Assembly (NCBI GenBank): GCA_949065595.1
Contig: CARSXK010000007.1
Location: 1 to 48,856, forward strand
Length of the DNA stretch: 48,856 bases
Direction of reading: 5' to 3'
Source of the DNA: UBA5026 sp949065595
Lineage (GTDB): Bacteria; Bacillota_I; Bacilli_A; RF39; UBA660
Shown: piece after piece, positions 42,257 through 48,856 of the stretch
Numbering within the stretch: position 1 is the stretch's first letter
Layout of the letters: every line of letters starts with the position of its first letter
The notes under the pieces: generated by a model
The model's input: the letters and a program-made list of their open reading frames with translations, nothing else
Databases searched by the model: none
What the model was told of the DNA's origin: nothing
Translations under genes and position numbers: made by a program

Positions 42257-44008
42257 TCACTCCAATATTGCTTTAATTCTTCTTACACCTGCACTACTAG
42301 CTTCTTCCTTTTGAATATGAAAATGTCCAAGTTCACTTGTATTTTTGACATGAGGCCCTCCACACAATTCTTTAGAAACATCCCCAATTGAATAAACTGT
42401 TACCATATCTGGATATTTATCCACAAACATACATTCTGCACCTGAATTCAATGCTTCTGTTTTAGACATTTCTTGGATAGTTACATCTAGACCAGATGCA
42501 ATCCAACAGTTTACCAAAGCCTCTGTTTTTTCTTTTTCCTCATCTGTTAATTTGTGGTCGCAAGAAAAATCAAAACGCATTCTTTCTGGGGTAATATTAC
42601 TTCCCTTTTGATGAACGTCAGGTCCTACTACCACTTTTAATGCTGCATTGAGTAAATGTGTTGCGGTATGGTATTTGGTTTCCATCTCACCATCACCTGA
42701 TAAACCACCTTTGAATTTTTGAGTCGCACCTGCCCTTGATTTTTCTTGATGTTCTTTAAACTTTACTTGAAATCCATCTGTATCTACTTCAATGCCTCGT
42801 TCATTTGCAAGTTCAACAGTTAATTCAATTGGAAACCCGTAAGTATCATATAAGTGGAAAGCAACTTCTGCATCAATTCGATTCGCTTGTAAATCGTGAA
42901 TTTCTTTTTCAAATTCTTTTAATCCTTTTTCGAGTGTACGATTAAACTTCATTTTTTCTTCTTTCAAGACCAGCAAAACCGTTTCTCTGTTTTTCGCAAT
43001 TTCTTGATAATAAGTTTCATATTGGTCCATAATAGTAGATGCGATTTGCTCCTCCCAATTGCTATGGATATCAATGTTTAACTTTTTCGCATGCCGAATG
43101 GCTCTACGAATCAAGCGTCTTAAAATATAACCTTGATCTGTATTGCTTGGACGAATCCCTGCCTCATCAGCAGCAATAAAGATAGCAGTTCGAATATGAT
43201 CTGCGATAATTCGCATACTCACCTTTGCATCTTCATAAGCAATTTTACTGACTTTTTCTATGGTACGAATGGTATTTTTCCAAATAGAGGTTTGATAGTT
43301 GTCATCGACACCTTCTAAAATGGCAACGACTCTTTCTACCCCCATTCCTGTATCTACATTTTTTTTAGGAAGTGGAACGACTGAACCATCTGGATTTTTA
43401 TAATATTGCATAAATACGTTATTCCATATTTCTACCCAACGGGAGTCTTCAGGGTCATAGAAATCGGGCACTGGTTCATTGCTACGAAAGTAAAAAATTT
43501 CTGTATCACTTCCACAAGGGCCAGATTCTCCTGCAATCCAAAAATTGTCTTCGACACCCAAATAAGCAATTTTAGATTCTTGAATTCCTAATTTTTTCCA
43601 AATACCAGCACTCACTTCATCTCTTGGAATATCATGATTACCCTCAAATACAGTCACAGCTAAACGTTCTACTGGTATGTGCAAAATCGTGGTTAAAAAT
43701 TCAAAACTCCATGTAATACTTTCTTCTTTAAAATAGTCTCCTAAACTCCAGTTCCCAAGCATTTCAAAGAACGTATGGTGCGAACTATCCCCTATAGTAT
43801 CTAAATCGGTTAAACGAACACATTTTTGATAATCAACCAGACGGGTTCCATAAGGATGTGGTTGTCCCATCAAATAAGGAATTAAAGGTTGCATTCCTGC
43901 TGTATTGAATAACACCGTTGGATCATTTTCGGGTACAACAGGGGAAGAAGGAATTTGTTTGTGTCCTTTTTTCTTAAAAAATTCAATGTATAAGTCTTTT
44001 AAATTCAT
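42257..44008 (-). CDS. alaS: Alanyl-tRNA synthetase, short form
   Basis: The 583-residue protein has the AlaRS class II core (FFKKKGHKQIPSSPVVPEND, TFFEMLGNWSLGDYFKEESI, NVDTGMGVERVVAILEG as motif 3). Its editing domain has HTATHLLNAALK and CGGPHV with ELGHFHI. Most bacterial enzymes have about 870-880 residues. Here two parts are missing. The beta-barrel of roughly 90 residues between KEHQEKSRAG and HTATHLL is replaced by a short KFKGGLSGDG linker. The C-terminal C-Ala oligomerisation domain is also absent, since the protein ends with AGVRRIKAILE. This short plan is familiar from Patescibacteria-like enzymes, so transfer is possible. It follows a T-box leader and a kinase gene. Confidence 0.95.
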   Translation of the reverse strand: MNLKDLYIEFFKKKGHKQIPSSPVVPENDPTVLFNTAGMQPLIPYLMGQPHPYGTRLVDYQKCVRLTDLDTIGDSSHHTFFEMLGNWSLGDYFKEESITWSFEFLTTILHIPVERLAVTVFEGNHDIPRDEVSAGIWKKLGIQESKIAYLGVEDNFWIAGESGPCGSDTEIFYFRSNEPVPDFYDPEDSRWVEIWNNVFMQYYKNPDGSVVPLPKKNVDTGMGVERVVAILEGVDDNYQTSIWKNTIRTIEKVSKIAYEDAKVSMRIIADHIRTAIFIAADEAGIRPSNTDQGYILRRLIRRAIRHAKKLNIDIHSNWEEQIASTIMDQYETYYQEIAKNRETVLLVLKEEKMKFNRTLEKGLKEFEKEIHDLQANRIDAEVAFHLYDTYGFPIELTVELANERGIEVDTDGFQVKFKEHQEKSRAGATQKFKGGLSGDGEMETKYHTATHLLNAALKVVVGPDVHQKGSNITPERMRFDFSCDHKLTDEEKEKTEALVNCWIASGLDVTIQEMSKTEALNSGAECMFVDKYPDMVTVYSIGDVSKELCGGPHVKNTSELGHFHIQKEEASSAGVRRIKAILE

Positions 44009-44009
44009 A

Positions 44010-44558
44010 TCATATTACCTCTTTCATAATCTTTTCTATCTTTTGCTTCAAATCAGCAAGTGTTCCATCATTTATAATTTGATAATCATACTGATGAAAT
44101 TGATCTAGACCAATTTCGGTGCGATGCGTTTGTTCTGACAATGTTAATGTAGATTCCAAATGAGGTCTTTGAATATGCAAGACACAAACATTGGAAAAGT
44201 CTTTTCTGATGATTGTAATTTCTTCTTCAAGTCGAACATCCGAAATCACAATAATGTCATAGAAATAAGAGTATACCTTAATATCTTCACACATTCTTCG
44301 AATCAATAAAAATTCATCAATTTGTTCTCGAATCAAAGCCGTCCCAAGTTGCTGCAAAAGCGCTCTTGGTTTGCTTTCTTCACTTCCATCCCAATCACTA
44401 ATCCGTTTCGCGTATTCTTTTATATAATGAGAATATTGTAATGAAATCACTTTTTGATTAGAACAATAATTTGTAATGAATTGTGCTACTGTATCTTTCC
44501 CACTACACGCTTTACCAGCAATCAAAAATATGTGGGGATGACGATTTTGATATTCCAT
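44010..44558 (-). CDS. P-loop nucleotide kinase (dNMP kinase-like)
   Basis: The 182-residue protein has Walker A in IFLIAGKACSGKDTVAQFI, a lid-like region (KPRALLQQLGTALIREQIDE), and VISDVRLEEEITIIRKDF, where the DVR motif is typical of phage-type deoxynucleoside monophosphate kinases. INDGTLADLKQKIEKIM is the usual NDG...L end. The exact substrate is open. I start it at the ATG at 44558 behind GGAGGG, since the longer frame runs into the T-box. It ends one base before alaS starts, so both are under T-box control. Confidence 0.8.
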   Translation of the reverse strand: MEYQNRHPHIFLIAGKACSGKDTVAQFITNYCSNQKVISLQYSHYIKEYAKRISDWDGSEESKPRALLQQLGTALIREQIDEFLLIRRMCEDIKVYSYFYDIIVISDVRLEEEITIIRKDFSNVCVLHIQRPHLESTLTLSEQTHRTEIGLDQFHQYDYQIINDGTLADLKQKIEKIMKEVI

Positions 44559-44576
44559 ATATTTTCCCTCCAAACA

Positions 44577-44765
44577 AGAAAAACCACGGGTATTTCTAGG
44601 AACGAAAAACCGTGGTACCATCCTAATTGCAACTCATTTTAGATAACGGATTTTATCCGGTAATTATCATTACACTAGAAGATAGCTTTCAAAAATAACT
44701 TCGATTCGTTTGCACCAATTCACGAATTCTCTCAAGCCCCATTTATTTTCTACTTTTTCTTCATC
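44577..44765 (-). promoter_or_regulatory. T-box leader upstream of the kinase-alaS unit
   Basis: The T-box sequence AGGATGGTACCACGG lies at 44610-44624 on the minus strand. It overlaps a terminator stem ACCACGG/CCGTGGT followed by T residues (44581-44616), the usual antiterminator-terminator switch. Upstream is a Stem I-like region with an AGTA box and a GAAA-GCT stretch. GCT (44684-44686) is the likely specifier for uncharged tRNA-Ala, fitting alaS. The specifier is my reading of the fold, not proven. Confidence 0.88.
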
Positions 44766-44771
44766 ATCATT

Positions 44772-45923
44772 TTAATCATTATAATTTAGTATACCATATT
44801 TTTCATCAAAAAACATAAAAATAGATTTTAAAGCAGCTAAAATTGGTGTAGAAACAGCCATTCCAAATATACCAAAGAAATATCCAAACACCAATAAACC
44901 AATAATTATAGTAACTGGATGCAATTTCGTTGTCTTACTCATGATAAGTGGTTGCAAGAAATTACCCTCCAAAAATTGTATTACAGCAATCACGATTAAA
45001 GTAAATATTCCAACCATTGGTCCTTGTGAAAAGCCAACAATGACAGCTGGTGCTCCACCAATATAGGGTCCTGCAAAAGGAATTACATTGGTTATCCCAC
45101 AGAACAGACCAAATAATAGTGGTGCTTTTAAGCCAATTAACCATAATCCAAAAGATGTAATCACAAAAATAAGTGTACAATCCATTACAGCACCTTGCAC
45201 AAAGCGCCTCAAAGAAGTATTGACATCATTGAATAAGTCTCTTGTATCATTTTGCATTTTTTTAGGAAGCAACGTAATTAAAACATCACTTGCATTATCA
45301 AAACTCATTAATAAATAAAAGCCGATAATTAAACCAACTACAAAACTTCCTGCACCAGAAAAGAAATTACTAATAAAATTAACGGTCATTTCTGGTAACG
45401 CCCTCGTGAGCCCTATCCCAAATTCCTCTATTTTTTGAAACACATCTGCTTTCACTGCAAGGGCATCAAAACCATCAAAATGGTTTAATTGTTCAAATCC
45501 TTTATCAATCCATCCTTGTACTGTATCCAAAATAGAAGGTAATGTTTTTGCAAATTCATTGATTTGTTCTCCTAAAACAGGAACAATAGATCCAACTACA
45601 ATAACAATACCACCAATCAATAAGACATAAGTAATAATGGTTCCATATCCTCTACGAATCCCTTTTTTCTTAAGCCATTTGACAAATGGATCAAAAAGCC
45701 ATGCGATAAATAAGCCAATAAAAAGTGGAGAAATTGTTTTGAGTAAAACAATCAAAGTACTCTTGAGTTTCAATTCTTTGAATAGAATCGTTAAAATATA
45801 AAATGCCAAAATCACTAGTAATACATATACAATTTTTAATATTTTTTCAGAGGTACTAATGACATGATTGAGTTTATTATAATCAATCATTTTTTCTTGA
45901 GATTTTTCTTTTTTTTGAAACAT
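44772..45923 (-). CDS. AI-2E family transporter (YrrI-like)
   Basis: The 383-residue membrane protein has seven or eight spans, a large central extracytoplasmic region with helices (LPSILDTVQGWIDKGFEQLN), and the family ending GIFGMAVSTPILAALKSIFM. KAPLLFGLFCGITNVIPFAG followed by PYIGGAPAVIVGF is the signature region (NxIPxxGP). Members export autoinducer-2 or act as Na+/H+ antiporters; the substrate here is unknown. Its place upstream of alaS matches yrrI of B. subtilis. Confidence 0.92.
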   Translation of the reverse strand: MFQKKEKSQEKMIDYNKLNHVISTSEKILKIVYVLLVILAFYILTILFKELKLKSTLIVLLKTISPLFIGLFIAWLFDPFVKWLKKKGIRRGYGTIITYVLLIGGIVIVVGSIVPVLGEQINEFAKTLPSILDTVQGWIDKGFEQLNHFDGFDALAVKADVFQKIEEFGIGLTRALPEMTVNFISNFFSGAGSFVVGLIIGFYLLMSFDNASDVLITLLPKKMQNDTRDLFNDVNTSLRRFVQGAVMDCTLIFVITSFGLWLIGLKAPLLFGLFCGITNVIPFAGPYIGGAPAVIVGFSQGPMVGIFTLIVIAVIQFLEGNFLQPLIMSKTTKLHPVTIIIGLLVFGYFFGIFGMAVSTPILAALKSIFMFFDEKYGILNYND

Positions 45924-46001
45924 AGGTCACCCATCCTTTATGTGTATATTATACCAAATATTGGTTAAAAATACTACACAAATGAAAAAAATGACATACA
46001 A

Positions 46002-46313
46002 TCATTTATTTTCATTTACCCATTCTTCTATCAATTCTTTTGGCATATATCCATTCTTGGTAGCAACTGGTTTTCCATTTTTAAATAAAATCATAGTTGG
46101 TACACTCATAATACCATATGTTCTAGCCAAATTGTTGTTTTCATCCACATCAATTTTAACCACTTTCACTTCACTTCGTTCATTTGCAATCTCTTCTAAT
46201 ACAGGTCCTAACATTTTACAAGGACCACACCATGTTGCAAAAAAGTCAACAATTGTGAAATCATTGTCGATCAATTCATTAAAGTTATTTTCATTTCCTA
46301 TTATTACACTCAT
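46002..46313 (-). CDS. trxA: Thioredoxin
   Basis: The 103-residue protein has the active site FFATWCGPCKMLGPVL, the cis-proline loop GIMSVPTMILFKNGKPV and the usual fold. It reduces protein disulfides in the cytoplasm. Its ATG overlaps the cvpA stop by four bases (ATGA), so the genes are coupled. In B. subtilis polX, mutS2 and yshE lie between the two; they are absent here. Confidence 0.96.
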   Translation of the reverse strand: MSVIIGNENNFNELIDNDFTIVDFFATWCGPCKMLGPVLEEIANERSEVKVVKIDVDENNNLARTYGIMSVPTMILFKNGKPVATKNGYMPKELIEEWVNENK

Positions 46314-47065
46314 TTTTGTTCTTCCTTTCTTTCTCTACATTCACGAGCGGTATGATTGCGGTAACATTCTAATACCTCTTCTACCCCATCGATTTGTAAT
46401 TTGTCTTTTTCAATCAATCGATCAACGGAATCGACTGTAATGATATTATATCCTAGAAATAAATCCAGAGTATCTCTATTAAAATCATTGGCATTTGGTG
46501 TTTGTTCATATTTCTCCTTCAAAGATGTAAACTCCTCTACTACTTTTAAGGTTTCATTTGCAAATCCAGATAAAATTGGTGTGTTTTTTAAAATACCTGG
46601 TCTTAATTTAGAATTTTCGACCACTTCAATGTGAAGTACAGGCAAACTTAAAATATACAAGATAATGAATATCCATACAAAAGATTCAATCACACCTACA
46701 ATTGCTCCCAGTATTTTAGAGGGGATTCCTAACACAATAGTAAAACTTAAAATGCGTTCAAAAACGGAACTTGCAAAAATCAATATTTTCAACACAAAAG
46801 TAAATAATGCAATTAAAATAAATAAAGAAAATAATTCATACAAGGCAATATTTAAAATGGTTACACCTTTTAATACACCTCCAAATTTAAAAAATGGTAA
46901 ATGCTCATATAAAAAAATAGAAACGGGATTTTTGAGCCAAAAAGCAAGGACAACAACTAAAAATACACCAAGAAATGATAGAACTTGTTTGGTAAAACCT
47001 CTTTTAAATCCAAATACAGCTCCTGATAATATGATTAATATAATCACTGCATCTATTATGTTCAT
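46310..47065 (-). CDS. CvpA family membrane protein (YshB-like)
   Basis: The protein of about 251 residues begins MNIIDAVIILIILSGAVFGF, and KRGFTKQVLSFLGV follows, the CvpA start. Four membrane segments fill residues 1-165; then comes a soluble tail of about 80 residues (FNRDTLDLFLGYNIITVDSV). I use the ATG at 47065; the longer frame to 47131 has no ribosome site. CvpA proteins are linked to colicin V production in E. coli, and in Bacilli the role is open. Neighbours rnhC and trxA match the B. subtilis ysh region. Confidence 0.88.
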   Translation of the reverse strand: MNIIDAVIILIILSGAVFGFKRGFTKQVLSFLGVFLVVVLAFWLKNPVSIFLYEHLPFFKFGGVLKGVTILNIALYELFSLFILIALFTFVLKILIFASSVFERILSFTIVLGIPSKILGAIVGVIESFVWIFIILYILSLPVLHIEVVENSKLRPGILKNTPILSGFANETLKVVEEFTSLKEKYEQTPNANDFNRDTLDLFLGYNIITVDSVDRLIEKDKLQIDGVEEVLECYRNHTARECRERKEEQK

Positions 47066-47167
47066 ATCATTATCATTCCCTTCTAATTTAATTATATTAC
47101 AAAAAATAGAAAAAAGAAAGAAATAATCCACTCATTATGATAAAATGGTAATAGATGGAGTGATAAC

Positions 47168-48106
47168 ATGACAATCTCATTTAAAATCAGTGATAATACA
47201 AAAGAAAAAATGATAGAATATTTTGAAGACAAAAAAAGGCCCAAAACCCCTGCTTATGCTATTTTTCAAGCAGATGAAGCAGATACCGTTATAACATTAT
47301 ATGAATCAGGTAAGGTTGTATTTCAGGGGGTTAGTGCAGATGTTGATGCAGCTTTATGGAAGGAAACAGAAAAGCATTTGAACCCTTTATCCAATATAAA
47401 AGAAAAAAACAGTGAAAACAAAAAGGCAAAAGAAATAATCGTGAACTCAAAAATTTATCAATCTTCTACCATTGGGTCAGATGAAGTAGGAACAGGGGAC
47501 TATTTTGGTCCAATTGTTGTAACAGGAGCTTATGTTGCGAAAGAAAATATTCCTTTTTTAGAGGAATTGGGCGTCAAAGATTCTAAAAAATTAGATGACA
47601 CTAAAATTCTAGAAATAGTTCCTAAAATGATTCAAAAGATACCATATGCTTGTTACATATTATCCAATCAAGAGTACAATCAAAAGTATAGTGAAGACAT
47701 CCATATGAATAAGATTAAAGCAATTTTACATAATAAGGTTTTACTCGCTATGACTGAAAAATTTCCAAATACAGATTATGTAGTAGTCGATGAATTTGCT
47801 TCCCCTAAATTGTATTTCAATTATTTGAAAGATACCAAATCGTTCCGCAATATTACTTTTATGACAAAAGCAGAAAGTAAATGTTTATCAGTTGCTTGTG
47901 CTTCTATGATTAGCCGTTATGTTTTTATCAAAGAGTTTGAAAAAATAGAAAAAATAGTTGGTACTCATTTACCAAAAGGAGCAAGTACCTTGGTAGATGA
48001 GGCAGGCGTCAAATTGGTACAAACACATGGAATAGATATTTTAAAGCAAATTGCCAAATTAAGTTTTAAAAATACAAATAAAATAAAGGATTTGTTGAGA
48101 AAATAA
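47168..48106 (+). CDS. rnhC: Ribonuclease HIII
   Basis: The 312-residue protein has an N-terminal TBP-like domain (residues 1-90) and the RNase H domain with GSDEVGTGDYFGPIVVTGAY (first Asp-Glu pair), GVKDSKKLDDTKI and DYVVVDEFASPKLYFNYL, closing with AESKCLSVACASMISRYVFI. The DE pair and distal acids are kept. It removes RNA from RNA-DNA hybrids, including R-loops. It is transcribed divergently from the cvpA-trxA unit; GGAGTG precedes the ATG. Confidence 0.97.
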   Translation: MTISFKISDNTKEKMIEYFEDKKRPKTPAYAIFQADEADTVITLYESGKVVFQGVSADVDAALWKETEKHLNPLSNIKEKNSENKKAKEIIVNSKIYQSSTIGSDEVGTGDYFGPIVVTGAYVAKENIPFLEELGVKDSKKLDDTKILEIVPKMIQKIPYACYILSNQEYNQKYSEDIHMNKIKAILHNKVLLAMTEKFPNTDYVVVDEFASPKLYFNYLKDTKSFRNITFMTKAESKCLSVACASMISRYVFIKEFEKIEKIVGTHLPKGASTLVDEAGVKLVQTHGIDILKQIAKLSFKNTNKIKDLLRK

Positions 48107-48118
48107 CAAATCCTTTTT
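48085..48118 (+). terminator. Terminator of rnhC
   Basis: AAAGGATTTGTT (48085-48096) and AACAAATCCTTT (48105-48116) form a perfect 12-bp stem followed by T. The arm overlaps the last codons of rnhC. The stop of the convergent Cys-rich gene lies 35 bases further, so it may serve both. Confidence 0.88.
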
Positions 48119-48152
48119 ATATACTTTTTATAATTCTATTTTAATATGGAGA

Positions 48153-48856
48153 TTACATTTGGAATCCACCTCTACAAGTGTTTTCTCCGAATTTACATGG
48201 ATTATAATCATTTTTATTTTCCACCATTCCAGGTTGGCATGTACTTGGGCTTCCTGTTTTACAATCATTCCATGTAGTATTTTTCCAACCACCTTGACAA
48301 ACTGGATTGCATACCTGTGTTGTTCCATACTGATTACACGTTTTACTATTTGCATTATTACAATCTGAACCATATACCGTTTCTGTACCACAAGAAGAAT
48401 GACGACTTGTCTTGTATACACAGAGTTCTTTTTCACAAACAGATTTCCCAGATAATAACCTGCACCTTGTAGAACCACACGCTTTTTGACACTCTTCTGA
48501 TGAACTATATTCAGTATAGGATTTGCTACACTCCTGGTGTCTACAACTTTTATATAAAGTGCATTTATACTCGACACAATTATTTTTATCTTCTACAGTA
48601 CTACAAGACTGTGTTTGAGTAAGGCAACTCTCCCAAACCTGATTCCAGCCTCCTTGACAAGAACTTTCCTCTCCAGTTGCACAGTCACTCCAAATTTCAT
48701 TATATCCCCCTTGACAACTATTACTTCCTGTTTTACAACTATTGTACTTATATGTATAAGAAGCTGTATAGGTATTACCTGCCATATCTTTACACGTATA
48801 ACTTTTTGTTTGATTACTTGTGCCACTCAAAGCCCAAGTTGTTCCTGAATTTCCTG
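48153..48856 (-). CDS. Cysteine-rich repeat protein, C-terminal part (runs off the window)
   Basis: The frame is open to the window edge, so the N-terminus is missing. The visible 234 residues are full of Cys, Gly, Ser and Trp. A motif of the form CQGGW-x(2,3)-W-x-x-C recurs (SCQGGYNEIWSDC, SCQGGWNQVWESC, VCQGGWKNTTWNDC), with weaker copies TCQPGM and TCRGGFQM at the end. A central part (YKSCRHQECSKSYTEYSSSE, KLCVYKTSRHSSCG-like) has other spacing. It is probably an exported, disulfide-linked surface protein. I know no named family for it. A start inside the visible part (TTG at 48830) has no ribosome site. Confidence 0.7.
   Translation of the reverse strand, partial: GNSGTTWALSGTSNQTKSYTCKDMAGNTYTASYTYKYNSCKTGSNSCQGGYNEIWSDCATGEESSCQGGWNQVWESCLTQTQSCSTVEDKNNCVEYKCTLYKSCRHQECSKSYTEYSSSEECQKACGSTRCRLLSGKSVCEKELCVYKTSRHSSCGTETVYGSDCNNANSKTCNQYGTTQVCNPVCQGGWKNTTWNDCKTGSPSTCQPGMVENKNDYNPCKFGENTCRGGFQM

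Overview
The window is chromosomal DNA of a low-GC Gram-positive bacterium of the class Bacilli. It looks like a metagenome assembly, because it holds two runs of N (10 at 16529 and 100 at 38692). TGA is used as a stop codon, so this is not the Mycoplasma code. Two gene orders known from Bacillus subtilis support the placement: alaS-yrzL-yrrK-yrzB-yrrL-yrrM-yrrN-yrrO-greA (35.0-46 kb, with insertions and losses) and rnhC-cvpA-trxA (46-48.1 kb). A CotF-like coat gene pair and a BclA-like collagen protein hint at spore formation but do not prove it.

Layout. 0.1-2.6 kb: a collagen-like surface protein with a glycosyltransferase directly behind it. 2.7-13 kb: housekeeping genes (recD2, the M16 peptidase pair ymfF/ymfH, deoD, lexA, a lipoprotein with queH, a CmpB-like membrane protein). 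A 44-residue membrane microprotein is divergent from lexA, with two SOS boxes between them. 13-17 kb: an accessory strip behind a tRNA-Thr gene. A 16-bp copy of the tRNA 3' end bounds a 1.9-kb insertion (KilA-N protein, PP-loop fragment, TudS-like protein), followed by an ADP-ribosylglycohydrolase and a decayed N-formylglutamate amidohydrolase. 17-20 kb: DMT transporter, DUF1848, TfoX-like and one unknown gene.

20.0-25.9 kb is the most interesting part. It is a complete diversity-generating retroelement (DGR: Avd, template repeat, reverse transcriptase, variable repeat) whose target is continuous with a MoxR-type AAA+ ATPase. A 127-residue protein and an HEXXH plus von Willebrand A protein follow, and the set ends at a terminator. 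All nine TR-VR substitutions fall at template adenines. The present VR also carries a 1-base insertion and keeps a stop codon encoded by the template, so the diversified protein is interrupted in this consensus. The likely working model is a rapidly diversifying recognition domain coupled to an ATPase/vWA effector machine.

26-35 kb: tRNA-Arg, HD protein, DUF3048 lipoprotein, rhomboid protease, TspO, RluD, LspA, ProRS, coat proteins, trigger factor and GreA. 35-46 kb: wobble-uridine hydroxylation (TrhP pair) and methylation (TrmR), a repeat protein broken by the assembly gap, MltG, DUF1292, RuvX, IreB and MscL. Then come an unusually short alanyl-tRNA synthetase and a nucleotide kinase behind a T-box leader, and an AI-2E-family permease. 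46-48.9 kb: TrxA, CvpA, RNase HIII and the 3' part of a cysteine-rich repeat protein that runs off the window.
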